Positions 8,204 to 16,918 of a DNA stretch of 36,204 nt are shown in pieces. The notes below the pieces were generated by a model. The model was not told where the DNA came from. It made no database searches and was given only the letters and a program-made list of their open reading frames with translations. Each line of letters opens with the position of its first letter. Position 1 is the first letter of the stretch. The translations under genes and the position numbers were made by a program. The DNA lies in contig NZ_QAIL01000161.1 in assembly GCF_003061025.1 (NCBI RefSeq), positions 37,561 to 73,764 of the forward strand, given 5' to 3'. This stretch comes from Pedobacter sp. HMWF019 (GTDB lineage Bacteria > Bacteroidota > Bacteroidia > Sphingobacteriales > Sphingobacteriaceae).

Positions 8204-8785
8204 ATGAAAACGCAGCAAACCGGATCAGAAATAACGGATAACACCAATGAAATATCGATCATCAACACTATAGATATTTCCACTCCTTTAGGACCTATGA
8301 TCGCAGGCGCTACAACTGAAGGCATATGTTTTCTTGAGTTTACCGGGCGGATCAGGCTCGAAAAGGAATTTACTGATTTAAAGAAACTGTTGAATGCCGT
8401 TATGAAGCCTGGAAGAAATGTACATTTAGATCAGCTGGAAACAGAACTGGCTGAGTATTTTGAAGGAAAACGCAAAACTTTTTCCGTTCCTTTACATACG
8501 CCAGGTAATGATTTTTCGCGTGCGGTGTGGGAATCCTTGCAACAAATACCCTATGGAACTACCTGTACATATAAAGAACAGGCAGATCAGATGAATAACC
8601 CCAAAGCAATCCGCGCAATTGCTTCCACAAACGGCCGCAACCGTCTCGCTATTATTATCCCCTGTCACCGGGTTATTGGAAGTAATGGATCAATGACAGG
8701 CTATGCAGGCGGGATAGATAAGAAAAAATGGCTCCTAAAATTTGAAAGGAGCCATTCAGAAGTGCCTGCGGGTAGTTTATTTTAG
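8204..8785 (+). CDS. ogt: Methylated-DNA--[protein]-cysteine S-methyltransferase
   Basis: 193 residues from ATG 8204; a TTG start at 8177 would add nine residues without homology value. The enzyme removes O6-alkyl groups from guanine by irreversible transfer to its own cysteine. The active-site motif IIPCHRVIG is present with Cys144. The DNA-binding part, FSRAVWESLQQIPYGTTCTYKEQA, and the arginine-finger stretch AIRAIASTNGRN precede it, and TGYAGGIDKKKWLL follows. There is no Ada-type zinc N-terminus or AraC HTH, so this is a stand-alone Ogt/MGMT-type repair protein. The last codons hold the terminator of the convergent minus-strand cluster, which may constrain codon choice there. Confidence 0.93.
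   Translation: MKTQQTGSEITDNTNEISIINTIDISTPLGPMIAGATTEGICFLEFTGRIRLEKEFTDLKKLLNAVMKPGRNVHLDQLETELAEYFEGKRKTFSVPLHTPGNDFSRAVWESLQQIPYGTTCTYKEQADQMNNPKAIRAIASTNGRNRLAIIIPCHRVIGSNGSMTGYAGGIDKKKWLLKFERSHSEVPAGSLF
8722..8756 (-). terminator. Intrinsic terminator of the minus-strand cluster, inside the MGMT coding sequence
   Basis: AATGGCTCCT (8727-8736) and AGGAGCCATT (8747-8756) are perfect 10-base complementary arms with a 10-base loop. On the minus strand the hairpin is followed by a run of six T (plus A at 8723-8728, overlapping the stem base). It begins 38 bases after the stop of the DUF4397 gene and lies wholly within the end of the convergent MGMT gene. Confidence 0.8.
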
Positions 8786-8793
8786 TCGATCTG

Positions 8794-9666
8794 CTAGTTA
8801 TGCTTGATCAATGTTGCAGTAAGTGCTGCCGAGGCACCCCCTTTTAACCCGCTGATAAATATGGTATAGATTTTTCCCTGTTCCAGGGTAATTCCGTTAA
8901 GACCACTCCCATTTAAAACAAGTAAAGATTGGCTGGTATGATCTCTCACCTCCAGGTTCAGACTACTCCCGGCATTCACTTCTTTAAAAGGGCCTAGTGT
9001 TTTCCAGCTTAACCCAGGAATAGTTGCGGGTGCCTTACCACTCGCATCATACGTGATAACGACCTGGTCTCCGAAATTGCCATAGGCTACTTTATTAAAC
9101 ACCGCTACTCCTCCGGTATAAGCCAGATCCACATTGGAAGCATCAGGAGAAAAATTAGCAAAACGGATTTTGGCTTTACCAGCAGCTGGTGCAGAGAGGT
9201 CGTCGTATACAAGGATCAGACTGTCCCGGTTTCCTGGATTGAGTTTACTCGGTTTTAATTTTGGAACGGCAAAAAGGGTGTGGTAATAGGTAGCTATTGG
9301 TCCGTTAGGACCTGAAAAAGAGGCTTTATCAGTTTCTTGTACAAAACTGGCATTTCCACCAAATACATAAGAGGATTTATAGGTGGTATTGCTACCTTCT
9401 GTAGTATTGTACTGTACTTTACCAAACTGAGTATCAACATAGCCTGCACTGGACGTATTGCGGGCAATAGAGGTTCCATTAATCTGTCTGGTGAAGTCCA
9501 GGAAATTGATAGCTGTACTAGTGTTTAAGGCATTGACCAGTTTTACTTTGGCACTTAGTGGTGGCCGGTCAGCATTGTCGCTGTCCAGATAATCTGTTTT
9601 CTTGCAGCCAAGAAAAGCGATGGCAAGTAGAGAAAGTTGTATGATTTTTAAGGTATATAGTTTCAT
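8794..9666 (-). CDS. DUF4397-domain lipoprotein
   Basis: 290 residues. A lipoprotein signal ends in LLAIAFLGC with Lys-Lys after the Cys, typical of this phylum's lipoproteins. Two beta-rich repeats follow. The second has the DUF4397 pattern KIRFANFSPDASNVDLAY...VFNKVAYGNFGDQVVI (about 162-205), with a closing LEQGKIYTIFISG. The domain's biochemical role is not known; it is common on exported proteins and often beside outer-membrane receptors. It starts 11 bases after the TonB-dependent receptor, so the two are almost certainly co-transcribed. It may form a surface or periplasmic partner of the receptor, in the way SusD partners SusC, but it has no SusD-like sequence. Confidence 0.8.
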   Translation of the reverse strand: MKLYTLKIIQLSLLAIAFLGCKKTDYLDSDNADRPPLSAKVKLVNALNTSTAINFLDFTRQINGTSIARNTSSAGYVDTQFGKVQYNTTEGSNTTYKSSYVFGGNASFVQETDKASFSGPNGPIATYYHTLFAVPKLKPSKLNPGNRDSLILVYDDLSAPAAGKAKIRFANFSPDASNVDLAYTGGVAVFNKVAYGNFGDQVVITYDASGKAPATIPGLSWKTLGPFKEVNAGSSLNLEVRDHTSQSLLVLNGSGLNGITLEQGKIYTIFISGLKGGASAALTATLIKHN

Positions 9667-9677
9667 GTTTTCCTGGA

Positions 9678-12449
9678 TTAAAATTTCGCGGATACTCTTA
9701 CAAATGGCTGTATGCCGGCATTACTTCCGGATTGGGTTGCGCCGGGAGCTGGCAAGCGGGTAACATTGCTGCCTGGTGCCGGAATACTGTAATCGCCCAG
9801 TACATTGAACAGATTATTGGCGCCTATGGTGGCCTGTATGGCTGGTGTAATTTTATACCCTGCAGAAATATCCGTTACCCAGATCGGGCTGAATTTCTGA
9901 TAGAAATAATCTGGCTTAGGGAAATTGGCATTAAGCTGTGATACGGTGGTTACAGATCCAAAGTATACGGTGCGCAGCAACAGATTGAGTTTTCTGTAAG
10001 TATAAGTTCCTTGTAAAGTGATTTTCTGGGAAGGAATATTACTCGTTACCCGTGCTTCTTCAGATTCATCGAAAATGATATACCTGTAAGCCTCTAATCC
10101 TTTTGGCGTATTTACTTTGGTGAGTGTCGTTTTAAGGAAATTACCTCCGGCAAGAAAAACTGCATTAGCACCATTATCAAACAAAAAACGGTAACTCCCG
10201 GTAAACTCTATGCCACGCGTTCTGGTACTAAAGGAATTGTAAAAGAACTTGGCCTGAACGGTTCCAGTCTGAATAAAAAGACTTCTGACATCGGCGGGAA
10301 GGTTTGGATCAGTCGCAGAAAAACGACCAGTATTCCCTACCCTGTCATTAATGTCTACCTGGTAAGCATCGATGGTGAACTCTACATTTGGAATAGGTCT
10401 GGAAGTAAAACCAGCTGAATAACCTTTCGATTTTTCGGGCGCCAATGTAGGAATTCCAAGGGCCTTAGTGGCTGGATTGACATTGTTTGCGGTAACCTGG
10501 TCTATAGCAACCCCATTTTGAAAAGTTGTGGAAGTTTCGGTATAATAGTACTGGGCGAGGTCTGGCGCCCGGAAGCCGGTATTGATGGATCCTCTAATGC
10601 CCAGCCAATCAGCAAAGCTATACCTTGTGGCCCATTTATAGGTAAATACACTTCCAAAATCCTGAGAATGTTCTACGCGTACTGCGCCGGATACAAGCCA
10701 TTTAGAGGTTACGTTCAACTCTACATCCAGATAACCAGCAGAAATAGAGCGGTTCACATTCACTTCGTTCGAAGGCCTGAAGCCAGCATGGATCTGGGAA
10801 CCAGGCGACAAGCCGTTTAAGGGGGTACTTCCAACCGAAGCATAATACGGGATACCTGTGGTTGTGGTATCTACACGGTAGATGGTTCTCAGGTCAGCTT
10901 TGGAATAGGATGCTTCTTCTCCGGCAATGATCTGATAAGTTTCTACTCTATACTGCCCTCCAAAGGCGACATTTAAGCCTTTTAATACTTTATCAAAATA
11001 CCTGGAGAAATCTATACTAGATGTATTTTGACTGGCATTGTAGCTTCCGGCATCAAATTTACGGGGTGATTTTTGTCCTAAACTGGCATTCATGGAATTG
11101 CTGATCACATTTCCAAAACCATTTTTACCATATACATTAGAGAAGTCTACCGTCCAGTTTTGAACTTTGGCCTTCAAACCAATTGCAATAGATTTGTCTG
11201 TAATAATATTGTCCATAGCTGGTAAGAAACCGTCTGGGTAAAGAAAAGTGTTGTTCCGCTCCGTCCAGCCTGGCAACCTGTATACTGCAGTAAATTGGGA
11301 GTTGCGGTGGCTAATTCCTCCAAATGAATAGATTTCTACATTTTCCTTTACAGGTATGGAAGCGTTAAAGAAAAGTAAACCATCTATAGCTTTATTGGTG
11401 CTTCCTCGCTGGTCAAAATAGTGTCGGTCTATCCCTCTGCCTGCTATAATAGCATCATCAATTTCTCGGGTATAAATCTGGTCAAATCCTCTTGTATTTG
11501 CTCCTCCTCCATAGGCTGGACCAATGTAAAGACCGGCATCACCATTGCCCACCGGCAGGGAAACGGCCTGGGTGGCAAATTCACCAGTAACATTGAGAAA
11601 TCCGCCTTTATCGCCAATTTTTACACCATAATTACTACTGGTTCTGGTGGTTAAACCATCTCCCCTTCGTCTGGCACTAGCCGTTGAAGTGAGCGACAAT
11701 TCATCTGTGTTTTTTTTAAGTACAATATTAATAACCCCGGCAATAGCGTCTGAGCCATACTGCGCCGCTGCACCGTCTCTCAGAATCTCAATACGCTCTA
11801 TGGATCCAGTGGGTATAGCGTTCAGATCATATCCGGTTGCGCCATTACCCAATCCACCCCAGCTAATGTTGGAACTCTTATGGCGTCTTTTTCCATTAAC
11901 CAAAACCAGTAACTGATCTACGCCCAGCCCTTTAAGTTGTGCGGTAGAGGTGGCAGAGGCAGCATCTCCTCCTCCAGATACAGAAGAATTAAACGATGGG
12001 GAAACGTATTGCAGCAACTGGGTTACGCTGACCTGCGGAGAGGTTTCCTGCAAACTTTTTAGATCAATCACGTCTATAGGGGTGGCTGAATTGAGTGTTG
12101 TCCGGTTTACGTTTCTAGATCCAACAATTTCCAGTTCATTTAGGGTGTTGTCTTTTGATGCCTCTAAACTTACACTGATCTGGCTGTTTCCCCCAATTTC
12201 AATTTCCTTGGTTTCATAACCCAAATAAGAAAACAAAAGATATTTTCCATTTTTTACAGTAATTTTAAAACTACCATCCGTATTGCTGACTACGCCACCG
12301 CTCAGCCCTTTTACGCGGATCGAAACTCCGGGCAGTGGCAGTCGATCAGCAGAGGAACTTACAGTTCCGGTAATTGCCCTGGGCTGGGCATAGGTCTTTA
12401 TAGAGATAAAGAGTATAAATAGCAGGTAAAAGAGTATATATTTTTTCAT
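9678..12449 (-). CDS. TonB-dependent outer-membrane receptor with carboxypeptidase-like N-terminal domain
   Basis: 923 residues from ATG 12449; a TTG one codon earlier is less likely. It has a signal peptide (1-22), then a CarboxypepD_reg-like domain (about 24-105, ITGTVSSSADRLPLPGVSIRVKG). The plug domain carries LVLVNGKRRH, NAIPTGSIERIEILRDGAAAQYGSDAIAGVINIVLKK and a C-terminal beta-barrel ends in VSAKF, an outer-membrane type terminal residue. This is a CirA-like receptor and not a SusC: the SusC signature and a SusD partner are absent. The substrate is unknown. The position after thioredoxin-like, YceI and cytochrome c peroxidase genes, and behind a polycysteine leader, suggests uptake of a sulfur compound, metal complex or haem-like molecule. 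The gap to the upstream peroxidase gene is 100 bases and contains a weak hairpin (ACCTG/CAGGT around 12490-12504). Confidence 0.9.
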   Translation of the reverse strand: MKKYILFYLLFILFISIKTYAQPRAITGTVSSSADRLPLPGVSIRVKGLSGGVVSNTDGSFKITVKNGKYLLFSYLGYETKEIEIGGNSQISVSLEASKDNTLNELEIVGSRNVNRTTLNSATPIDVIDLKSLQETSPQVSVTQLLQYVSPSFNSSVSGGGDAASATSTAQLKGLGVDQLLVLVNGKRRHKSSNISWGGLGNGATGYDLNAIPTGSIERIEILRDGAAAQYGSDAIAGVINIVLKKNTDELSLTSTASARRRGDGLTTRTSSNYGVKIGDKGGFLNVTGEFATQAVSLPVGNGDAGLYIGPAYGGGANTRGFDQIYTREIDDAIIAGRGIDRHYFDQRGSTNKAIDGLLFFNASIPVKENVEIYSFGGISHRNSQFTAVYRLPGWTERNNTFLYPDGFLPAMDNIITDKSIAIGLKAKVQNWTVDFSNVYGKNGFGNVISNSMNASLGQKSPRKFDAGSYNASQNTSSIDFSRYFDKVLKGLNVAFGGQYRVETYQIIAGEEASYSKADLRTIYRVDTTTTGIPYYASVGSTPLNGLSPGSQIHAGFRPSNEVNVNRSISAGYLDVELNVTSKWLVSGAVRVEHSQDFGSVFTYKWATRYSFADWLGIRGSINTGFRAPDLAQYYYTETSTTFQNGVAIDQVTANNVNPATKALGIPTLAPEKSKGYSAGFTSRPIPNVEFTIDAYQVDINDRVGNTGRFSATDPNLPADVRSLFIQTGTVQAKFFYNSFSTRTRGIEFTGSYRFLFDNGANAVFLAGGNFLKTTLTKVNTPKGLEAYRYIIFDESEEARVTSNIPSQKITLQGTYTYRKLNLLLRTVYFGSVTTVSQLNANFPKPDYFYQKFSPIWVTDISAGYKITPAIQATIGANNLFNVLGDYSIPAPGSNVTRLPAPGATQSGSNAGIQPFVRVSAKF

Positions 12450-12549
12450 CAATATGTTGGTTTAGGTTTGGACATAAAGGCTCCTGTTCACCTGTTTTCA
12501 GGTAAATCGTCGTGTATAAATGAAGCCGATTACTGGAGTATTGTAGAGG

Positions 12550-13506
12550 CTATTTTTTCACAAACCGATCATCTGTCAGAGAAATTAAAAAAGCCTCTAG
12601 GTCGTTGATTTCGTCTTTAGTAAGACCAAGAGGTTTGCTTAAGGCAAGGTCTCTGTTTTTACCATTTTTGACCACATCGTCTGGTGCATTGTAATAGTTG
12701 ATTACCTCTTTCAGGGTCTTAAACATACCGTTGTGCATATACGGTGCGGTTACGCCTACATTTCTGAGGCCCGGTATTTTAAACTCACCTATATGTTCTG
12801 CATTTTTAGTTACCTCATACCTTCCAGCATCATTGAGCTCTTTGCCATTGAATAAGCCAATGCTTTTAAAACGGTCAGCTGTAAAATCTTCTCCTGAATG
12901 GCAAGTATTGCAGTTGGCTTTTCCGATAAACAGCATCCGTCCGCGGACGGCTGCAGGAGAAATGGCATGGTCGTCGCCGTTAATGTATCTGTCATATGGG
13001 CTATTAGAGGTTTCCAGGGTACGTTCATAGGCAGCAATTGCCTGCAACATATTTTTTTCAGTCGGAAGGGAATTGAATACCTTTTTAAATAACTCCACAT
13101 AGAGTTTACTGCTGTTGAGTCTTTCCAGAGCTTCATGAGCAGAAAGGTTCATTTCAACCGGATTAATGATCGGTTGCAAGGCCTGCTCTTCCAGTGAGGC
13201 TGACCTACCATCCCAAAACAAGTGGGAACGTCCTGATAGATTGGTTACTGTCGGCGTATTCCTGGCCCCCTTTGTACCTCCGACACCCAGGCTTACGGCA
13301 GAGGTATCTGCAAAGGCAAACTCTGGTTTATGGCAGGATGCACAGCTAATACTCTGGTCTTTAGAAAGTATGGGATCAAAAAACAATTTCTCTCCTAATC
13401 TCTCCCTGCTGTTGATTTCGGCAGGATCATCTGCCTGAAAACCAACTGTCATGGTGAAGACCAGTAAACTTAAAACAGTAAAGATTTTTATTTTATTTCC
13501 TTTCAT
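12550..13506 (-). CDS. Di-heme cytochrome c peroxidase (CcpA/MauG family)
   Basis: 318 residues from ATG 13506; the frame extends to a TTG at 13521 that sits inside a hairpin. A hydrophobic signal (about 6-24) places it in the periplasm. Two c-type heme motifs are visible: CASCH (Cys55-His59) and CNTCH (Cys199-His203). Family motifs include RNTPTVTNLSGRSHLFWDGRS (82-102), the NPVEM loop (115-119) and PYMHNGMF (255-262), which would supply the Met ligand of the electron-transfer heme. The enzyme reduces hydrogen peroxide with electrons from cytochromes or other periplasmic donors. Some relatives instead oxidise proteins or organic substrates. It belongs to the six-gene cluster, so a role in peroxide defence or redox processing with the thioredoxin-like proteins is plausible. 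Confidence 0.92.
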   Translation of the reverse strand: MKGNKIKIFTVLSLLVFTMTVGFQADDPAEINSRERLGEKLFFDPILSKDQSISCASCHKPEFAFADTSAVSLGVGGTKGARNTPTVTNLSGRSHLFWDGRSASLEEQALQPIINPVEMNLSAHEALERLNSSKLYVELFKKVFNSLPTEKNMLQAIAAYERTLETSNSPYDRYINGDDHAISPAAVRGRMLFIGKANCNTCHSGEDFTADRFKSIGLFNGKELNDAGRYEVTKNAEHIGEFKIPGLRNVGVTAPYMHNGMFKTLKEVINYYNAPDDVVKNGKNRDLALSKPLGLTKDEINDLEAFLISLTDDRFVKK

Positions 13507-13520
13507 CTCAGATTTTAACA

Positions 13521-13547
13521 AGGAAGCTGCCCATTGGGCAGCTTCTT
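13521..13547. terminator. GC-rich hairpin between the yceI-like and peroxidase genes
   Basis: GAAGCTGCCC (13523-13532) and GGGCAGCTTC (13536-13545) pair perfectly around an ATT loop, with one or two further weak pairs outside. On the minus strand it follows the YceI stop and lies 15 bases before the peroxidase ATG. The sequence after it (CCTTGTTAAAA) is not a strong U tract. It may be a partial terminator or mRNA-processing hairpin that sets different expression of the two halves of the cluster. Confidence 0.55.
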
Positions 13548-13559
13548 TATAAGATTCAG

Positions 13560-14159
13560 TTACTTATTGGCCACCAGCGCGACATTCAGATCGAAATCAT
13601 CATAGATCAGTTTATCACCCAGGTTTTCGAAGAAACTTTTTGACCTGAACTTGATTCCATATTTACTACGGTCTACAGTGATCTTTGCATTGGCCGTCAA
13701 TTTGGCGTTGTCTACCTTAACTGTGGCAGGGAAAGAAACTTCATTGGTTACACCTTTGATGGTCAGCTTTCCTTTGATTTCATATTGTCCGCCTGTCAAT
13801 GGTTTAGCAGAAGTAATGACAAAATTAGCTTTGGGGTATTTCTCAACACCAAAGAAATCATCACTTTTCAAATGACCAAGGAGCTTACCATTGGTTTCTG
13901 CATCAGTTACATCTGTTACCGTAATGGATTTGGTGTCGAGTTCAAAGCTGCCGCCTTTTAAGACATTATTTTCTACATTAAGTGTTCCTGAGCTGACAGC
14001 TATAGTGCCGCTGTGCTCTCCGGTTGCTTTCTTAGCTTGCCAGTTGAGTTTACTACTTTGGCCATCTACTTTATAGGAAACTACCTTGAAGGGTGCAAAG
14101 GCGTAAATACTACCTGCAAGCAGAAGAACTGCGAGGTTTTTAAGGTTTGTTGATTTCAT
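13560..14159 (-). CDS. YceI-family periplasmic lipocalin-like protein
   Basis: 199 residues with a signal peptide (about 1-22). The body fits the YceI domain: YKVDGQSSKLNWQAKKATGEHSGTI, then FELDTKSITVTDV, LKSDDFFGVEKYPKANFVITS, LTIKGVTNEVSFPATV and VDRSKYGIKFRSKSFFENLGDKLIYDDFDLNVALVA. YceI proteins bind polyisoprenoid or amide-type ligands in a lipocalin-like barrel, and many are induced by stress or high pH. Their exact job is unsettled. It starts 24 bases after the second thioredoxin-like gene and is followed by a hairpin before the peroxidase gene. Confidence 0.93.
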   Translation of the reverse strand: MKSTNLKNLAVLLLAGSIYAFAPFKVVSYKVDGQSSKLNWQAKKATGEHSGTIAVSSGTLNVENNVLKGGSFELDTKSITVTDVTDAETNGKLLGHLKSDDFFGVEKYPKANFVITSAKPLTGGQYEIKGKLTIKGVTNEVSFPATVKVDNAKLTANAKITVDRSKYGIKFRSKSFFENLGDKLIYDDFDLNVALVANK

Positions 14160-14183
14160 AAAATTGTGGTCTGTATTTTATAT

Positions 14184-15473
14184 TTATTTAGATTGTGCGT
14201 TGAAGTAATCAGCATCCGGTACAGGTTCAGCAATGAGTTCATTTAGAACTTTGTTAAACTTAGCTGCATACTCATCATAGTATTTTCCGGTTACCTGACC
14301 AGTAAATCCCGTATAAATTTCTCTAACTTCTCCCTTACGGTCTATGATAATTGTGGTTGGATAAGCAATGAATTTATTCAAGGCCGGAAGTTTATCTGCA
14401 ACCAATCTTTTATCGGCAAGACCTCCAAAAAGAATATCATACTTAACCTTGTATTTATCACGGAGCTTACCCAAAACATATTTTCCATATTCAAGGTCAT
14501 CCTTTTGCTCAAAACCGATGGCAATGGCTTCTACACCACGATCTTTATTCTTATCGAACCATGGGGCAAGAAAGACGGTCTGGTCTGTGCAGTTCGGACA
14601 CCAGGTTCCTACCAGTTCCACAATCACCACTTTACCTTTATATTTCTCATCAGTAAGAGATACTGGCTTTCCGCTAAGGTCTGGGAAGGTAAAGTCTAAT
14701 CTTTTAACACCCTCTTTTAGATGCGTGAGCTGATAGGGATCTGGAAGTTCGGCTTTAGCGTCTTTAACTCCTGTAAATTTCAGGTTATCGTAAATTCCCT
14801 GGCTAATCTCTCCCGAAATGGTACCATCTTCATTGATGTGTCCTTTGTAGATTTTTGGGCTTGGACCAGTAAAACCGGATAGTACAAATTCATTACCTTG
14901 TACAGTACCTTCCAATTCCCGGCTGTCGCCAGTAACCTGCATGATCACTCCTGTAAGTTTATTTCCTGTTTGCTTTAAAATCGCTACTTTATTTGGTACC
15001 GCCTCTTTGGAGAAACCTTTGAATTCCCATTTACCTGAAAGATCAGCTGCCGGTGCAATATCTTTTCCTGGTTCAACAAAACGATAGGATTTGCCTTCTT
15101 CTGCTGTAAATGGCAGAGAATTGCCGCGAAGGCCTGGAACCAGGCTACGATATTCGCCGCTGATTTTCCCATCAGATTCTATTTTGGCCACTAGTGCAGC
15201 ATCATAGGTGTTCATTTTAATAAACAGAGAGTCTTTGCCTAGTCTTTCTACATGGAAATCATCGCGACGAGTCCCATTGATCAATGTAAAAACAGCATGC
15301 TCCGGGTCTTTACCTTTCAACTCAAAGTTGAAAGGTACTTCATTCTCACTGATCCTGAAGACACCACGCCAGATGCCTTGTTTAATAAAAGGTACATGGT
15401 CATCCGCATAGGTGGCGAATGAAGCCAGTGTGACCAGTCCGAGGGATAACAGCCCTATAATTCTTGTTTTCAT
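14184..15473 (-). CDS. TlpA-like thioredoxin-domain protein, copy 2 of a tandem pair
   Basis: 429 residues with a signal peptide ending near TYA (about 1-23). The first 240 residues are two beta-rich segments (GIWRGVFRISENEVPFNFELKGKDP and DLSGKWEFKGFSKEAVPN...LEGTVQG) that I cannot name. The last third is a TlpA/AhpC-TSA domain (about 255-410) with VELVGTWCPNC, where Cys292 and Cys295 form the redox pair. The cis-Pro region AYPTTIIIDRKGEV follows. It should act as a periplasmic thiol-disulfide reductase, for example for cytochrome c maturation or for reducing a partner protein. Its closest relative in view is the neighbour at 15498-16805; the two align along nearly their whole length, so they arose by tandem duplication. 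Confidence 0.85.
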   Translation of the reverse strand: MKTRIIGLLSLGLVTLASFATYADDHVPFIKQGIWRGVFRISENEVPFNFELKGKDPEHAVFTLINGTRRDDFHVERLGKDSLFIKMNTYDAALVAKIESDGKISGEYRSLVPGLRGNSLPFTAEEGKSYRFVEPGKDIAPAADLSGKWEFKGFSKEAVPNKVAILKQTGNKLTGVIMQVTGDSRELEGTVQGNEFVLSGFTGPSPKIYKGHINEDGTISGEISQGIYDNLKFTGVKDAKAELPDPYQLTHLKEGVKRLDFTFPDLSGKPVSLTDEKYKGKVVIVELVGTWCPNCTDQTVFLAPWFDKNKDRGVEAIAIGFEQKDDLEYGKYVLGKLRDKYKVKYDILFGGLADKRLVADKLPALNKFIAYPTTIIIDRKGEVREIYTGFTGQVTGKYYDEYAAKFNKVLNELIAEPVPDADYFNAQSK

Positions 15474-15497
15474 ATTTTTGGGTTTGATTAGGTTTAT

Positions 15498-16805
15498 TTA
15501 TTTTCCTTTGGTAGCAGATGAAACAGAAGCCGTTACTGAAGGAACAGGTTCTGCAATCAATTCGTCAAGTACTTTATTGAATTTCGCTTTATACTCTTCA
15601 AAATATTTCCCTGTTACAGTCCCTGTATAGCCCGTATAGATTTCTCTAACTTCTCCTTTACGATCAATAATAATGGTGGTTGGAAACGCGATGAATTTAT
15701 TGAGCGCAGGTAATTTTTCAGCAACTACCTTTTTATCCGCAATACCCCCAAAAAGGATGTCATACTGGATGTCATATTTATCTCTGAGTTTGCCCAGTGT
15801 ATATTTGGCATAATTCAGATCATCTTTTTGCTCAAAACCTATTGCAATCGCCTCTACACCCCTTTTTTGATTTTCTTTAAACCAGGGTGAAAGGAATACA
15901 GTTTGATCTGTGCAGTTTGGGCACCAGGTACCAATAGTCTCTATGATCACAACTTTGCCTTTATACTTATCGTCGCTCAACGATACTTGTTTGCCGTTAA
16001 GGTCCGGGAAAGTGAAGTCTAGTTTTTTGTAGCCTTCTTTGAGGAAAGTAAGTTTGTATGGATCAGGAAGTTCAACTTTGTCATTCTTGATACCATCAAA
16101 CTTCAGGTTCTTATAGATTCCGAATCCCTGCTCACCACTAATACTGTTATCGTCATTAATGGTTCCTTTAATGATAAAAGGGCTTGGTCCGGTAAAACCT
16201 GACAATTGAAATTCATTACCTTGCACGGTGCCTTCCAACTCCCGGGTATCACCAACTACAGTCATAATTACACCGGTGAGTTTATTGCCAGTTTGTTTTA
16301 ATAAGGCAATGGACGCAGGTACAGCTTCTTTCGTGTAGGTTTTGATCTCCCACTTACCTGATATGTCATGAGCGGGTTTAACATCTTTTCCAGGTTCAAC
16401 GAAACGATAGCTTTTTCCCGGTTCTGCTACAAAAGGAAGTGAATTACCTCGAAATCCAGGAACCAGACTTCGGTATTCTCCGGTCAGCGTGCCATTATCT
16501 TCAATTTTAGCAACCAATGCTGCATCATAGGTATTCATTTTCACATAGATTGAATCTGCTCCTCTTCGGTCTACGTGAAAATCATCTCTTCTACTACCGT
16601 TCAAGAGTGTCAATACGGCGTGTTTGGGATCTTTGCCTTTAAATTCGAAGTTAAAAGGCACCTTCGATTCACTGACATTAAATTCGCCGCGCCAAATACC
16701 TTCTTTAGGGAAAGGTTTAAGTCCGGCAGCAAAGGTATGACCACCCAGTAGTAATACGGCTGCGAATAGTTTAGTTGCGGTTGGATAGGTTTTAATTTTC
16801 ATCAT
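15498..16805 (-). CDS. TlpA-like thioredoxin-domain protein, copy 1 of a tandem pair
   Basis: 435 residues, start ATG-ATG at 16805/16802, signal peptide ending near TFA (about 1-26). The architecture is the same as its neighbour: a beta-rich N-terminal half (GIWRGEFNVSESKVPFNFEFKGKDP, DDFHV, NTYDAALVAKI, SLVPGFRGNSLPF, LEGTVQGNEF). A C-terminal TlpA domain follows with ETIGTWCPNC (Cys295, Cys298) and AFPTTIIIDRKGEV. It is the first gene of the six-gene cluster, 24 bases before copy 2. An unusually long leader of about 445 nt separates it from the nearest good promoter. Likely a periplasmic thiol reductase; the N-terminal domain may bind a partner or ligand. Confidence 0.85.
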   Translation of the reverse strand: MMKIKTYPTATKLFAAVLLLGGHTFAAGLKPFPKEGIWRGEFNVSESKVPFNFEFKGKDPKHAVLTLLNGSRRDDFHVDRRGADSIYVKMNTYDAALVAKIEDNGTLTGEYRSLVPGFRGNSLPFVAEPGKSYRFVEPGKDVKPAHDISGKWEIKTYTKEAVPASIALLKQTGNKLTGVIMTVVGDTRELEGTVQGNEFQLSGFTGPSPFIIKGTINDDNSISGEQGFGIYKNLKFDGIKNDKVELPDPYKLTFLKEGYKKLDFTFPDLNGKQVSLSDDKYKGKVVIIETIGTWCPNCTDQTVFLSPWFKENQKRGVEAIAIGFEQKDDLNYAKYTLGKLRDKYDIQYDILFGGIADKKVVAEKLPALNKFIAFPTTIIIDRKGEVREIYTGYTGTVTGKYFEEYKAKFNKVLDELIAEPVPSVTASVSSATKGK

Positions 16806-16918
16806 CTTAATTATTAAATGTTAATTTATACGCTATTTGATAGCTCGGTTTGAGCAATTTTCCCGTTGTTGAGAATTTCCCAGATTTCAACGAGGCTCCC
16901 TTCTTTTCTATAAATCAA

